Under the pieces are notes generated by a model, which had not been told where the DNA came from, did no database searches, and worked only from the letters and a program-made list of their open reading frames with translations. Shown here piece after piece: positions 36,111 to 46,515 of a stretch of DNA of 64,000 nt. The position numbers were made by a program, and so were the translations under genes. The first letter of the stretch is position 1. Each line of letters begins with the position of its first letter. The stretch comes from an uncultured Bacteroides sp. Lineage in GTDB: Bacteria > Bacteroidota > Bacteroidia > Bacteroidales > Bacteroidaceae. The stretch is taken from NCBI GenBank assembly GCA_947646015.1, contig CANSEY010000003.1:174477-238476 (forward strand), in the 5' to 3' direction.

Positions 36111-36587
36111 TTACATAACCAGGTTCAGGGCTTCCTGCATGGCTTTCAGCAGGATGATGTAGCGTATCAGTTTTCCGGCGAACATTGAAGCCGTGGTCAG
36201 CCATACATTGCTCCTCATATATCCGAGGGCTATGGATATCACTTCACCGATGGCGGGCAGAAAGGCGAAGAACGCCATCAAAGCGCCTTTCCCCTGAAGG
36301 AAGCGTTGCATCTTGTCTATCTTTTCCTTCTTGATCTTGAAGTATTTCTCGATCCAGTCTATCCTGCCCAAGCGCCCCATATAGTAACAGGTCATCCCTC
36401 CGGCAGTGTTCCCCAGCGAGGCGGAAATGAGGCAAAGGGTAGGATCGAGTCCCAACTTTACCAGTCCCAGCAGCACGATCTCCGAACTGAACGGGACAAT
36501 ACTTCCGGCCAACAGTGCCGAAATGAACAGGCCGGGATATCCCCAGTCGATAAGTATCTGTGAAACGGTTTCTATAAAAGCGTCCAT
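36111..36587 (-). CDS. DedA/YqaA-like small membrane protein (VTT domain)
   Basis: A 158-residue protein with four or so membrane segments. The stretch PGLFISALLAGSIVPFSSEIVL and later GRLGRIDWIEKYFKIKKEKIDK, FFAFLPAIGEVISIALGYMR fit the YqaA branch of the VTT (SNARE-associated/DedA) family. These proteins are linked to lipid scrambling and membrane homeostasis. It overlaps the upstream membrane protein gene by 16 bases and is followed by mnmD after eight. Confidence 0.85.
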   Translation of the reverse strand: MDAFIETVSQILIDWGYPGLFISALLAGSIVPFSSEIVLLGLVKLGLDPTLCLISASLGNTAGGMTCYYMGRLGRIDWIEKYFKIKKEKIDKMQRFLQGKGALMAFFAFLPAIGEVISIALGYMRSNVWLTTASMFAGKLIRYIILLKAMQEALNLVM

Positions 36588-37564
36588 ATATTAAAGCAGA
36601 ATAAAGCGATAAGGGTAATCATCGAACCGATAAAGAAGAGGTTGGACGATTTGCTGTTGGTCAGTACAAACAAGTGTCCCACTAATATACTGATGCCTAT
36701 CAGCAACAGCGAAAGCAGATTCATGCTCAGGGCGGGTTGCAACACAATGAACAGGAAGATGCAGAAGTTGAGGAAAATAAGAAAGTGCAGATAAGCGCGT
36801 GTCCGTATCTTATCCTCATATCCTGCCACGATGCAATGTATCGAACTGACTATGTAGAGGATGAATAGATAGCCCAGCGTGACGACTTCCCATAGTTGGA
36901 AGTCACGGCCGAAGTCAATGTCCCGGAAGTCGGCCAGATGGATGAACGGTTGGTAGAAAAGCTCTATTTCGTTGTGAAAAAAGGCATGTCCCAATAAGAA
37001 CCAGTAGGGGATGCTCCAACCTATTATGGCACCGCAGAAACTGCGGAACGTGAGCGACTGAAAACCGGATGCACCCATCAGCCAGATGGGGATGAAGTAC
37101 GTCAGCTGAGGAAACGCCACACTGCCGGCGCTCAGCAAAGCAAACGAATGGAACAGATAACCGGCAGGACGCGGCTGCTGATAGCTTTTGAACAGGAAAT
37201 AGAGCGAAATGAGAAAGGTTACAGCAGCGACGTCGCCCGCATAGAGCAGGTGCATGCCGGGGCAGGCCGTGATGAGCAGAAAGTAAAGTGAGGTTTGTAC
37301 GGATGCTCTCATGCGGATGATGGCAAACGTATTGTTCAGCTCTATCAGGAAATAGCCGATACCGGCAAAGAGCAAAAAGCTGACAATGCGGTTGGCCCAT
37401 GCGGGTATGTTCACGATATTCCACAGCGGGTAGGACGACTCCTTAACTTCCAGTCCGGGCAGGAGAACGGAGGTCAGCACCCAACAGGCAATACACGTAA
37501 AGATAACGATGGGCAGCGTAAATCTGCCCGCCGTTATCCGTCCTTGTAATCTTTGATTCCTCAT
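36572..37564 (-). CDS. Polytopic membrane protein of unknown function
   Basis: A 330-residue protein with about nine or ten predicted membrane segments (for example LPIVIFTCIACWVLTSVLLPG, SFLLFAGIGYFLIELNN, LLSLLLIGISILVGHLFVL). A short acidic loop, HNEIELFYQPFIHLADFRDIDFG, lies in the middle. I do not recognise a family with certainty; it resembles Bacteroidetes DUF6427-like proteins. It overlaps purD by one base on one side and the DedA-like gene by 16 on the other, so it is part of the same operon. Confidence 0.7.
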   Translation of the reverse strand: MRNQRLQGRITAGRFTLPIVIFTCIACWVLTSVLLPGLEVKESSYPLWNIVNIPAWANRIVSFLLFAGIGYFLIELNNTFAIIRMRASVQTSLYFLLITACPGMHLLYAGDVAAVTFLISLYFLFKSYQQPRPAGYLFHSFALLSAGSVAFPQLTYFIPIWLMGASGFQSLTFRSFCGAIIGWSIPYWFLLGHAFFHNEIELFYQPFIHLADFRDIDFGRDFQLWEVVTLGYLFILYIVSSIHCIVAGYEDKIRTRAYLHFLIFLNFCIFLFIVLQPALSMNLLSLLLIGISILVGHLFVLTNSKSSNLFFIGSMITLIALFCFNIWTLL

Positions 37565-38838
37565 TATAAATCGAAGCCGATGTCGCGGCGATAATTCTTG
37601 TCTTTGAAGTCAATCATGTCGGCCACTTTGTAGCATTGTGCCAGTGCGTCGGCCTTGTCGTTGCCGTACGAGCAGATGGCAAGCACACGTCCGCCGGAGG
37701 TCACTGCCTGTCCGTCCTTCATGGCTGTTCCGGCATGAAACAGAATGCTGTCCGTTGCCCGGGCTGCTTCCAGTCCGTTGATGGCATATCCTTTCTGATA
37801 GGCTTCGGGGTATCCTCCGCTGACCATCATCACACAAGTGGCTGTACGCGGATCGATGACAAGCGATCGGGCGTCGAGGTTACCTTCGGCCACCCCTTCC
37901 AGCAGTTCTACCAGGTCGCTCTGTATGCGCAGCATGACACTTTCGGTTTCGGGATCACCCATACGGACATTGTATTCGATTACCATCGGTTCGCCTTTCA
38001 CGTTGATCAGCCCCAGGAAGATGAATCCTTTATAGGTGATACCTTCTGCCTTTAGTCCGTTGACAGTCGGTTCGATGATGCGGGTACGTACCTTTTCCAT
38101 AAACACTTCGTCGGCAAACGGAACGGGAGTCACACTGCCCATACCGCCGGTATTGAGCCCTTTGTCACCTTCGCCGATGCGTTTGTAGTCTTTGGCTACG
38201 GGCAGCACCTTATAGTGGTCGCCATCTGTCAGTACAAATACCGAACATTCGATACCACTCAGGAACTCTTCAATGACAACGGTTGCCGAGGCATTGCCGA
38301 ACATACCTCCGAGCATCTCTTTCAGTTCTTTCTTGGCTTCTTCGAGAGTCGGCAGAATCAATACTCCTTTTCCGGCACAAAGTCCGTCTGCTTTCAGCAC
38401 ATAAGGAGCTTCAAGTGTTTCGAGAAATGCCAGTCCTTCGTTCAGGGTATCGGCTGTCACGCTTTGGTAGCGGGCTGTCGGTATGTGGTGGCGGTGCATG
38501 AATTCTTTCGCGAACTCCTTACTGCCTTCCAGCCTGGCTCCTTCTTTCGACGGGCCGATAATGGCGATGTTTTTCAGGCAGGGGTTACTTTGGAAGTGGT
38601 CATAGATACCTTCTACCAACGGGTCTTCGGGGCCTACCACAATCATATCGATACTTTCTTCAAGAGCGAATGCCCCTAAAGCGGCGAAGTCGGTTGCTTT
38701 GATATTCACGTTTTCACCTACTTCACCGGTTCCGGCATTGCCGGGTGCAATGAACAGCTTCTCTACTTTCGGACTTTGGGCGATTTTCCATGCCAGGGCG
38801 TGTTCACGGCCGCCCGAACCTAATAGTAATATCTTCAT
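37564..38838 (-). CDS. purD: Phosphoribosylamine-glycine ligase
   Basis: A 424-residue ATP-grasp enzyme of purine synthesis that joins glycine to phosphoribosylamine. It begins [23 protein letters not shown] and has [14 protein letters not shown], the ATP-binding [12 protein letters not shown] and [12 protein letters not shown] motifs. Full length. First gene of the reverse-strand run purD, membrane protein, DedA-like, mnmD, znuA, znuC. Confidence 0.97.
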   Translation of the reverse strand: MKILLLGSGGREHALAWKIAQSPKVEKLFIAPGNAGTGEVGENVNIKATDFAALGAFALEESIDMIVVGPEDPLVEGIYDHFQSNPCLKNIAIIGPSKEGARLEGSKEFAKEFMHRHHIPTARYQSVTADTLNEGLAFLETLEAPYVLKADGLCAGKGVLILPTLEEAKKELKEMLGGMFGNASATVVIEEFLSGIECSVFVLTDGDHYKVLPVAKDYKRIGEGDKGLNTGGMGSVTPVPFADEVFMEKVRTRIIEPTVNGLKAEGITYKGFIFLGLINVKGEPMVIEYNVRMGDPETESVMLRIQSDLVELLEGVAEGNLDARSLVIDPRTATCVMMVSGGYPEAYQKGYAINGLEAARATDSILFHAGTAMKDGQAVTSGGRVLAICSYGNDKADALAQCYKVADMIDFKDKNYRRDIGFDL

Positions 38839-38859
38839 GTCTTTTGAGGATTTATATCT

Positions 38860-41004
38860 TTATAAATAGTCTTCGAAATAACGGGTTATCTTTTCATGCA
38901 GATGTACACGGTCGCGGCCTGACACATTGTGCTTGTGGCACGGGTAGATGAAGAGGTCCGGATACGTGCGGGCATCGATGCACGCTTTCATAAACGAGAG
39001 GGTGTGCTGCGGCACGCAGGTGTCGTCGTGGTCATCGTGGATGATCATCAGATGTCCTTTCAGGTTGCCTGCCAGGTTTTTCAGGTTACACTCTTTATAT
39101 CCTTTCGGATTGCTTTGCGGGGTATCCATATAGCGTTCTCCGTACATCACTTCGTAATACCCCCAGTCAATGACGGGACCGCCGGCCACGCCCACTTTAA
39201 ATATTTCGGGATAGCGAAGGAGAAGGGCAGTGGTCATGTGACCGCCAAAGCTCCAGCCGTGTACTCCGATACGGTTCCCATCGACGTAGGGGAGGCTTTT
39301 CAGGAATTCGGTTCCTTTCACCTGGTCTCTTCCTTCTTCGATTCCCAACTGGCGGAAAGTAACATTCTCAAAATCGAGTCCCCGATTGCTGCTTCCACGT
39401 CCGTCTACGGTAAATATGATGTAACCTTTGTTGGCCATATAGATATCCCAGCCTCGTGCACCGTTCTGCCAGCCGTTGGTGACCAGTTGTGCGTGAGGAC
39501 CGCCGTATACGTATACGATAGCCGGGTATTTCTTGTTCGGATCGAAATCGGCCGGTTTTATTAATCGGTAATATAAGTCCGTCTTGCCATCTGCTGCTTT
39601 GATGGTACCTGTCTCGATACCCGGCATCTTGTAGCCGGTGAAAGGATCGGCTGCTGTGAGCAGATTGACGCTTTTACCACTTTGCACATCGATGATATTG
39701 ATACTTCTCGGGACAGTCGGTGAGTTGTATTGGTCAATCAGGTAGCGTCCCGAAGGGCTCAACTGGCCGCTGTGTACGCCTTCTGCACTGCCCAGGGGAG
39801 TACGTGTTCCGGTTTTTGTATCCAGGCGGAACAGGTTGTCCTGCAATGGCGAGAACTCTGTGCTGGCAATAATAATCTCTTTTTTCTTGGTGTCGAAGCC
39901 CAGAACCTCTTTTACCAGCCAGTCTCCCTCGGTCAACTGACGGATTTGCCGGCCGTTCGTATCGTACAGGTAAAGGTGGCTGAAGCCATCTTTTTGGCTC
40001 TGGTAGATGAACTTGCTGTGATCCCAAGGCAGGAAAATGATAGGGTCCTGCGGCTCTACATACTTGTCGCTCTTCTCTTCAAAAAGAGTGGCCGTCAATT
40101 CGCCTGTTTCAACATCATACCGGCACAACTTGGCATGATTTTGATCGCGGTTCAACTCGATCAGATAAAGGCTCTTTTCATCCGGCGCCCAACTGATGTT
40201 AGTGAAATAGCGATCGGTCGGGTCTCCGGCATTGAGATAGATACTTTTGCCGGTAGCGGGGTTGTAGATGCCTACTTTTACCTGGTGGCTGGTCATCCCT
40301 GCCATCGGGTAGCGGATGTTGTTGACTTCGGCAATGGGAGCTGTGACATCGACCAGGGGATATTGGGCTACCATACTTTGATCCATCCGATAGAATGCGA
40401 GCAGATTGCCCAAGGGACTCCAGAAAGTTCCTTTCTTAATTCCGAATTCGTTGCGATGAACAGACTGGCCGCATACGATACCTTCCGGTTCGTTGGTTAC
40501 GGCCCGATCGTCCACATACAGATTGTTGCCTATGGTATAGGCTACATGTCCCGTTTCAGGGTGATAATCTCTATTGGCACCTTCCTTTGGCAATGGACGT
40601 GTGCTGATAACCTCACGGTAGTCGAAATCGTATACGATGTATTTATCCGGCAGGGTGATCAGCATAAGGCTTTTCTTCGGCCATGGGAAACTGACATTGT
40701 AGAAGTGTTGCAACTTACCGTGATTTCCGGCTTCCAACGCCTTGTTTACTATGTTGCGGGTGGTGAGCGGTGTTTCTTTTCCGTTTTTAGGGTTTATCAT
40801 GAACACTGCTTCTATTCCCGGTTTGATACATTGGTCACCCCACCATTGCAGGCCGGATATATTCTCGGCAGAACGGTAGGTAGCTCCACCCGGAATCAGA
40901 TCCTCCAAGGTCGGCATTTTCGGTTCTTGTGCCATAATGTTTGGTATTAGTAAGGATAAGAGCATTACTAACAAAGCACTCTTTTGTTTACTGTTGGTTT
41001 TCAT
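38860..41004 (-). CDS. Dipeptidyl peptidase IV-like S9 peptidase, secreted
   Basis: A protein of about 714 residues with a signal peptide (ATG at 41004, MKTNSKQKSALLVMLLSLLI; the frame opens five codons earlier). The N-terminal part is a DPP IV beta-propeller and the C-terminal part an alpha/beta hydrolase. The catalytic Ser lies in GVHGWSFGGHMT, the Asp in IIHDDHDDTCVP and the His in PCHKHNVSGRDRVHLHE. DPP IV enzymes cut dipeptides after Pro or Ala. Likely periplasmic and involved in peptide use. It is 20 bases upstream of purD on the same strand. Confidence 0.92.
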   Translation of the reverse strand: MKTNSKQKSALLVMLLSLLIPNIMAQEPKMPTLEDLIPGGATYRSAENISGLQWWGDQCIKPGIEAVFMINPKNGKETPLTTRNIVNKALEAGNHGKLQHFYNVSFPWPKKSLMLITLPDKYIVYDFDYREVISTRPLPKEGANRDYHPETGHVAYTIGNNLYVDDRAVTNEPEGIVCGQSVHRNEFGIKKGTFWSPLGNLLAFYRMDQSMVAQYPLVDVTAPIAEVNNIRYPMAGMTSHQVKVGIYNPATGKSIYLNAGDPTDRYFTNISWAPDEKSLYLIELNRDQNHAKLCRYDVETGELTATLFEEKSDKYVEPQDPIIFLPWDHSKFIYQSQKDGFSHLYLYDTNGRQIRQLTEGDWLVKEVLGFDTKKKEIIIASTEFSPLQDNLFRLDTKTGTRTPLGSAEGVHSGQLSPSGRYLIDQYNSPTVPRSINIIDVQSGKSVNLLTAADPFTGYKMPGIETGTIKAADGKTDLYYRLIKPADFDPNKKYPAIVYVYGGPHAQLVTNGWQNGARGWDIYMANKGYIIFTVDGRGSSNRGLDFENVTFRQLGIEEGRDQVKGTEFLKSLPYVDGNRIGVHGWSFGGHMTTALLLRYPEIFKVGVAGGPVIDWGYYEVMYGERYMDTPQSNPKGYKECNLKNLAGNLKGHLMIIHDDHDDTCVPQHTLSFMKACIDARTYPDLFIYPCHKHNVSGRDRVHLHEKITRYFEDYL

Positions 41005-41154
41005 GATTTGCTTTATCATTATTTAAATCCTTTGATTTATACTCTGTCTGATTTCGTCGTTTCCGGGCGGATGACAGCGTCATACTTTGGTACCGTATCG
41101 TTTATCTTCTATGACTGCCTGTTCATCCGTCTGTATATTTGTGTTCGGAACGGT

Positions 41155-42495
41155 TTAGTCCTCCTGGGGCTTTTTGATTTTGGGCTCACGGTTGCCTTTG
41201 AATTCTCTCGGTCTTCTGTCTCCGTATTCCGAATTACGTTCTTCGCGTGGTCTTCTTTCTCCTCTGAAACCGCCTTCCTCCCGGCGCGGCTTGAACTCTC
41301 TTCTTTCCTTCGGAGCACGTTCACCGTTTTCATCACCGCCTTCCTGGCTTTTGAATTCCTTATATTTACCGTCGAAAATCTGATATTTACGGAATTCACA
41401 TTCCAAAGGACCGTTGAATAAGGGAGTTTTTACGCTCGGTTTCAGGCCAATCTGATCGAAACACTCTTCACGATAAGAAAGTATCCATGCATCGTTACCC
41501 ACAAAAGCGTGTTTCAGGCGTTCGCCGATCATATTGTACAGTCCCAGCAAGTCGTTGGTCGAAATACGTTCTCCGTAAGGGGGATTGGTTATAATGATCG
41601 ATTTTTCAGCCGGCTGTTCGAATTGCTGGAACGGTTGCAACTTCAGGATAATGTCTTTTGATACCCCTGCTGCCTTCACGTTGTGCGTTGCGATTTCGTT
41701 GGCTTTGGGATTGTTGTCATAACCGTATATCTTGTGGGTAAATTCACGTTCCTGACTGTCGTCGTTGTATATCCGGTCGAACAGGTTTTGATCGAAATCT
41801 CCCCATTTTTCAAAAGCAAACTCTTTGCGAAACACTCCCGGCGCGATATTACGGGCAATCAGGGCTGCTTCAATGGGAATAGTACCTGAACCGCACATCG
41901 GGTCAATCAGGTCGCATTCGCCTTTCCATCCGGTCATCAAAATCATACCGGCGGCCAGAACTTCATTTAATGGAGCTTCTACGGCTTCCTGACGGTAACC
42001 TCTGCGGTGGAGCGATTCGCCCGATGAATCGAGTGAAAGCGTACAGGTAGTCTGTGCAATGTGTATATTCAGTAGTACATCCGGTCTGCTGATACGCACA
42101 GAAGGGCGTTTTCCATTCAATTCGCGGAAATAATCGACAATGGCATCTTTTACTTTGTATGAGACAAACTTGGAGTGGCGGAATTCATCGCTGAATACTA
42201 CTGCGTCGACAGCAAAGGTTTTGTCTACATCCAGGATTTCTTCCCAACGGATGGCTTTGATTTGTTCATATACAGCATCAGCGTCTTTTGCGGTGAAGTG
42301 CTTAATTGGTTTTAAAATACGGATTGCGGTACGCAGGCAGAAATTTGCTTTGTACATCATCTCCTTGTCACCGGTAAACGAGACCATGCGGCGGCCTATT
42401 TGTACGTCGTTTGCCCCAAGTGTTGTCAATTCCTCAGCCAGTATCTCTTCCAGTCCCTGAAAGGTTTTGGCAATCATTTCAAATTGTTCGCTCAT
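41155..42495 (-). CDS. THUMP-domain RNA (guanine-N2) methyltransferase, RlmL-like
   Basis: About 446 residues. The ATG at 42495 (MSEQFEMIAKTFQGLEEIL) matches the family start. An N-terminal THUMP domain (residues about 50-160) is followed by the methyltransferase domain with DPMCGSGTIPIEAALIA and the catalytic NPPYGERI. It corresponds to the N-terminal part of E. coli RlmL, which methylates G2445 of 23S rRNA. The last 60 residues form a charged, RG- and RE-rich tail (REFKPRREEGGFRGERR) that is probably disordered and binds RNA. The target base is inferred. Confidence 0.88.
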   Translation of the reverse strand: MSEQFEMIAKTFQGLEEILAEELTTLGANDVQIGRRMVSFTGDKEMMYKANFCLRTAIRILKPIKHFTAKDADAVYEQIKAIRWEEILDVDKTFAVDAVVFSDEFRHSKFVSYKVKDAIVDYFRELNGKRPSVRISRPDVLLNIHIAQTTCTLSLDSSGESLHRRGYRQEAVEAPLNEVLAAGMILMTGWKGECDLIDPMCGSGTIPIEAALIARNIAPGVFRKEFAFEKWGDFDQNLFDRIYNDDSQEREFTHKIYGYDNNPKANEIATHNVKAAGVSKDIILKLQPFQQFEQPAEKSIIITNPPYGERISTNDLLGLYNMIGERLKHAFVGNDAWILSYREECFDQIGLKPSVKTPLFNGPLECEFRKYQIFDGKYKEFKSQEGGDENGERAPKERREFKPRREEGGFRGERRPREERNSEYGDRRPREFKGNREPKIKKPQED

Positions 42496-42572
42496 AAAAA
42501 TGGATAACATGCCAGTATGCTAATGTTCCGGTAATGAACCGGGCGACCGGCGCTTTAATGTTGTTAATTATA

Positions 42573-43472
42573 TTATTTTTTCGCTTTTGTCTGTACGATT
42601 CTTGCCCCTGCCGGTATGTTCTCTGTCACCCAGATGTTACCGCCTACGGTCGCATCACGCCCGATGGTAATCCGGCCCAGAATGGTGGCATTGGAGTATA
42701 CAATCACGTTATCTTCCAGAATCGGATGACGTGGAATGCCTTTAATAGGTTTGCCGTCAGCATCCAGGGGGAAGCTTCTGGCACCCAATGTCACCCCCTG
42801 ATAGAGTTTCACATTATTACCGATGATACTTGTCGCACCAATCACTACACCGGTTCCATGGTCGATCGTGAAATGTGTGCCGATTCTTGCTCCCGGATGT
42901 ATGTCAATACCGGTTTCGCTATGTGCCATTTCGGTGATGATACGGGGGATAAGCGGTACACCCAATTCCAGAAGTTCGTGGGCGATGCGATAGTTGCTGA
43001 TGGCTTTGATGGCCGGATAGCAGAAGATCACTTCACCAAAACTTTGTGCAGCCGGGTCACCGTTGTAAGCAGCTTCCACATCTGTAGCCAGGACACGGCG
43101 CAAGTGCGGTAGTTTGCTGATAAACTTGGCAGCCAGGCGCGCTGCTTCTTCACGTTTGGCCTCGGTACATTCATCGCACCGGTCACCATTACCGAAACAT
43201 AAACCGGCGAGAATCTGCTCTGTTAGCAGATTGAACAGCTTTTCTACATTGACACCAATGTGGTAATTGATAGTCCGGCTGTTGACTGTTGAGTTTCCGT
43301 AATATCCGGGAAAGAGAATGGAACGCGCTAATTCGATAACATCGCACAATACCCGTGGCGAGGGTAATGGCTCACCGTCTTTATGTTGGTGAAACAGTCC
43401 TTTGTATGATTCGCTTTCCGATAGCTCATCGACTGTCTGTGTCAGGATGTGAGTGAAGTTCAGTGGACTCAT
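42573..43472 (-). CDS. cysE: Serine O-acetyltransferase
   Basis: A 299-residue enzyme making O-acetylserine for cysteine synthesis. An alpha-helical N-terminal part (about 180 residues) leads into a left-handed beta helix: IDIHPGARIGTHFTIDHGTG, VVIGATSIIGNNVKLYQGVTLGA, then NVIVYSNATILGRITIGRDA. The His and Asp of the active site are in the IDHGTGVVIG stretch. Typical of the EpsC/CysE branch in Bacteroides. A TATCTTTG element on the reverse strand lies just upstream at 43501-43508. Confidence 0.93.
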   Translation of the reverse strand: MSPLNFTHILTQTVDELSESESYKGLFHQHKDGEPLPSPRVLCDVIELARSILFPGYYGNSTVNSRTINYHIGVNVEKLFNLLTEQILAGLCFGNGDRCDECTEAKREEAARLAAKFISKLPHLRRVLATDVEAAYNGDPAAQSFGEVIFCYPAIKAISNYRIAHELLELGVPLIPRIITEMAHSETGIDIHPGARIGTHFTIDHGTGVVIGATSIIGNNVKLYQGVTLGARSFPLDADGKPIKGIPRHPILEDNVIVYSNATILGRITIGRDATVGGNIWVTENIPAGARIVQTKAKK

Positions 43473-43598
43473 TATGAGACTATTCTAATTATATTGGCTA
43501 CAAAGATATGAATAATTGCGCATAAAAAGTAGTACGTTTGTTATCGAATTTAAAAAAAGGATGTATTTTTGTTGGGTATTACACGATAAATCAAAACA

Positions 43599-45629
43599 AT
43601 GAGGCATAGAGCAAACCTGGCAATTGTATTTTTTTGTTTGTTATTACCGTTAACAGGCTGTAAGCAAAAAATAAACCGTTCTGATTCCGCTTTTGGGGGT
43701 ATGAGCATAGACTCTGTGGAACGTTGTGCTCAAGATTCATTGTTTAGTAATACCCGATATTCACGTTCTTTGTTGCGACACGCCATGGCGGATGCTCCGG
43801 ATAGCCTGTCTTATTATTACCTTTTGTCATTTTATTCCAAATCTTATTTTGTTACGGCAGACTTTGATTCAGTCTTGTATTACAATCGGCTTGTGAAGCG
43901 CTTTTGTAATGAAGTGGAGCTTTCCGCGGAAGTGCATGATCTGCTTTCGACTGTTTATAATATGGAAGGCAACGTCTTGATGCAGCGCACTCAGCCCGAT
44001 TCGGCGATTATCTCCTATAAAAAAGCCTACGAAGAAAGGCTTCAAGGACAACAAACGGACTATCTACCGGACTTGTGCATAAATTTGGCTGATGCCAATG
44101 TGCATAAGGGAGATTATGCGTATGCCGCTTATTATTATCGTCGCGCACTGTTCATTTGTGATTCTCTCGGATTGCCCGATCGTAATAAATTTCCGGTTTA
44201 CTATGGTCTCGGACAGACTTATATGGAATTACGTGATTTTGAGCTTTCCAATCATTATTATGAACTTGCAGGAAACTTTTTTCCTCAGATGAGCGTGTCT
44301 GAGAAATGGACTTACCTGAATAACCGGGGAAACCATTTTTATTATAAAAAAGACTATCCGCAGGCTGTTCATTATATTGGGCGTGCATTAGAGGTCGTGA
44401 AGTCTTATCCTCAAATGGTTTTTGAACAGAATTTGTGTAAGGCAAATCTTGGAGAACTTTATGTGATTACCAATAAACTGGATTCAGCGCAATTATATCT
44501 GGACGAGAGCTATCGCTTCTTTTCCGGAATCGGGAATCAATCGGCGCTTTATTACATAGAGACTCAAATGATCGAGCTTGCACTTAAAAAGGGAAATGTC
44601 GCTCTTGCCGGAGATATAATCAGACGATCAGCCGATTACGGGCATATAGATGCCAATATGATCAATATCCGTAATCACTATCTACAGCATTATTACGAGC
44701 AGGTGGGAAACTATAAAAAGGCTTATGAATATCAGAAACACGATCTTCAACTTAATGATTCCATCCGTAATGAACGTGTCAGGACGCGTGTAGCCGAACT
44801 GGATATGCGTTACCGGCAGGATACGATTGTGATGCGGAAAGAATTGGTGATCGAGAAACAAAAAGGAGAGATGGAGGTGCTGAAACTGACAACCTATATA
44901 TGGGCTCTGATCGGTATTGTATCTGTTATCGTAGCGGGACTTGTTTATTGGTATATGAAGAAGAAACGCATGTTTCTTCAGGAACGGCATATCAACCAGA
45001 TCAGCCGTTTCCGTATGGAGAATATCCGGAATCGTCTTTCACCGCATTTCACATTTAATGTATTGAATCGTGAGATCAGTCGGTTTAGGGATGGGAAAAC
45101 GTTGTGTGGTGATCTGACAGAATTGGTGAAACTACTTCGTAAGAGCTTGGAATTGACAGAGAAACTCAGTATTTCTCTTTATGATGAACTGGAATTTGTG
45201 AAGACTTACATCCATCTTGAGCAAGGACGTCTCGGAAGTGATTTTTCAATGGATGTGAAGATCGAGGAAGACTTGGATATTCAGCAGGTTGTCATTCCTT
45301 CAATGGTAGTACAGATACCGGTGGAGAATGCATTGAAACATGGATTGGCCGGAATTGACGGTTTGAAGTTACTTGGTATATCTGTTTGCCGAAAGGGAAG
45401 TGGAATCCTTATTGATATTTGCGATAATGGACGTGGATATTCCCCACAAACTTTATCATCTACACGTGGAACAGGAACAGGGTTGAAAGTGCTTTATCAG
45501 ACTATTCAGCTATTGAATGATAAGAATCGCGAGAAAATACGTTTTGAAATCAAGAATCTGGTGAATAATGGACAGACCGGAACACAAGTTCTAATCTATA
45601 TACCATTGGATTATTCTTACAATTTATAA
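43599..45629 (+). CDS. TPR-containing lipoprotein-type sensor histidine kinase (LytS-like)
   Basis: A 676-residue protein. The signal MRHRANLAIVFFCLLLPLTGC ends in a lipobox. Residues about 60-420 are TPR-like helices (ALFICDSLGLPDRNKFPVYYGLGQTY). One membrane segment follows near 431-451 (TYIWALIGIVSVIVAGLVYW), then a His_kinase domain with the phospho-acceptor in RLSPHFTFNVLN near residue 484 and an ATPase part with VENALKHGLAG and DNGRGYSPQ. It would sense a periplasmic signal through the TPR region and pass phosphate to the regulator encoded 12 bases downstream. Confidence 0.9.
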   Translation: MRHRANLAIVFFCLLLPLTGCKQKINRSDSAFGGMSIDSVERCAQDSLFSNTRYSRSLLRHAMADAPDSLSYYYLLSFYSKSYFVTADFDSVLYYNRLVKRFCNEVELSAEVHDLLSTVYNMEGNVLMQRTQPDSAIISYKKAYEERLQGQQTDYLPDLCINLADANVHKGDYAYAAYYYRRALFICDSLGLPDRNKFPVYYGLGQTYMELRDFELSNHYYELAGNFFPQMSVSEKWTYLNNRGNHFYYKKDYPQAVHYIGRALEVVKSYPQMVFEQNLCKANLGELYVITNKLDSAQLYLDESYRFFSGIGNQSALYYIETQMIELALKKGNVALAGDIIRRSADYGHIDANMINIRNHYLQHYYEQVGNYKKAYEYQKHDLQLNDSIRNERVRTRVAELDMRYRQDTIVMRKELVIEKQKGEMEVLKLTTYIWALIGIVSVIVAGLVYWYMKKKRMFLQERHINQISRFRMENIRNRLSPHFTFNVLNREISRFRDGKTLCGDLTELVKLLRKSLELTEKLSISLYDELEFVKTYIHLEQGRLGSDFSMDVKIEEDLDIQQVVIPSMVVQIPVENALKHGLAGIDGLKLLGISVCRKGSGILIDICDNGRGYSPQTLSSTRGTGTGLKVLYQTIQLLNDKNREKIRFEIKNLVNNGQTGTQVLIYIPLDYSYNL

Positions 45630-45641
45630 AGATAGGAAATT

Positions 45642-46397
45642 ATGTATAAGGTGATCATTATAGATGATGAGAAGGCGGCTATTGAGACCTTACGCCGGGA
45701 TCTGGAGGTGCAGGCTGATCTGGAAATAAAAGGGACTGCCGGCAATGGGGCAAAAGGGAAGAAACTTATTATGGATATACATCCCGATCTTTTGTTCCTG
45801 GACATAGAGTTGCCCGATATTCAGGGAATCCGTTTGCTTAGTGAGATTCGTGAACAGGTGTTGTGGGATATGAAAGTCGTTTTCTATACTGCCTATGATA
45901 AATATCTGTTGCAGGCCTTGCGCGAATCGGCTTTTGATTATTTACTGAAGCCTTATGATATAGATGAACTGAATTTGATTATTGAACGTTACCGCAAGAC
46001 GATGGCTTCTGTTCAGCCTCTGCCTTCTTTTGCTTCTGCTGTGGGTACTTTGATGCCCGGTAGAGATTTGTTTATGATTAGTACAGTAACGGGATTTAGA
46101 TTTCTTCGTCTTGAAGAAATAGGTTATTTTGAATATCTGAAAGATAAGAGGCTGTGGCAAGTGGAACTTTTTAATCAAACGAAACTTTGTCTGAAGAAAA
46201 ATACGACTGCCGGTGATATAATCGGCTATTCCGACGCATTTGTACAAATCAGTCAGTCGGCTATTATCAACATCAATTATCTGGCAATGATAAAGAGCAA
46301 ACAGTGCTTACTCTATCCTCCTTTTAGTGATAAAGAAGACTTGATTATTTCACGCGGATTCTTGAAAGAACTACAAGAGCGCTTTTGTATAATTTGA
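45642..46397 (+). CDS. LytTR-type response regulator
   Basis: A 251-residue two-domain regulator. The receiver domain begins YKVIIIDDEKAAIETL, with the phospho-acceptor Asp54 in LLFLDIELPDIQG, the conserved Thr/Ala region YTAYDKY, and Lys in DYLLKPYDID. The C-terminal LytTR domain (ISTVTGFRFLRLEEIGYFEYLKDKRLW...VQISQSAIININYLAMI) binds DNA. It forms a two-component pair with the kinase upstream. The target genes are unknown; the two neighbours downstream are candidates only by position. Confidence 0.92.
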   Translation: MYKVIIIDDEKAAIETLRRDLEVQADLEIKGTAGNGAKGKKLIMDIHPDLLFLDIELPDIQGIRLLSEIREQVLWDMKVVFYTAYDKYLLQALRESAFDYLLKPYDIDELNLIIERYRKTMASVQPLPSFASAVGTLMPGRDLFMISTVTGFRFLRLEEIGYFEYLKDKRLWQVELFNQTKLCLKKNTTAGDIIGYSDAFVQISQSAIININYLAMIKSKQCLLYPPFSDKEDLIISRGFLKELQERFCII

Positions 46398-46477
46398 AGT
46401 TTTTCTGTCGGATAGACTCTTATTTTACCGCTTATACTCTGACTGTAACCATATAATCGGCTTTCAGATAAAAAAGG

Positions 46478-46509
46478 GTTGCTATGCTTTTACTTTGATT
46501 GTATCTTTG
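46478..46509 (+). promoter_or_regulatory. Consensus promoter in the gap after the response regulator
   Basis: GTTG at 46478-46481, 20 bases, TATCTTTG at 46502-46509. A match to the Bacteroides pattern with no full-length gene downstream on this strand, so it should drive a short transcript. Confidence 0.65.
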
Positions 46510-46515
46510 TGAGGT

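Noticed and set aside
39730-40950. A 406-codon forward frame opposite the DPP IV-like gene
   Set aside because: Shadow frame; the reverse-strand gene has a full catalytic triad and signal peptide.
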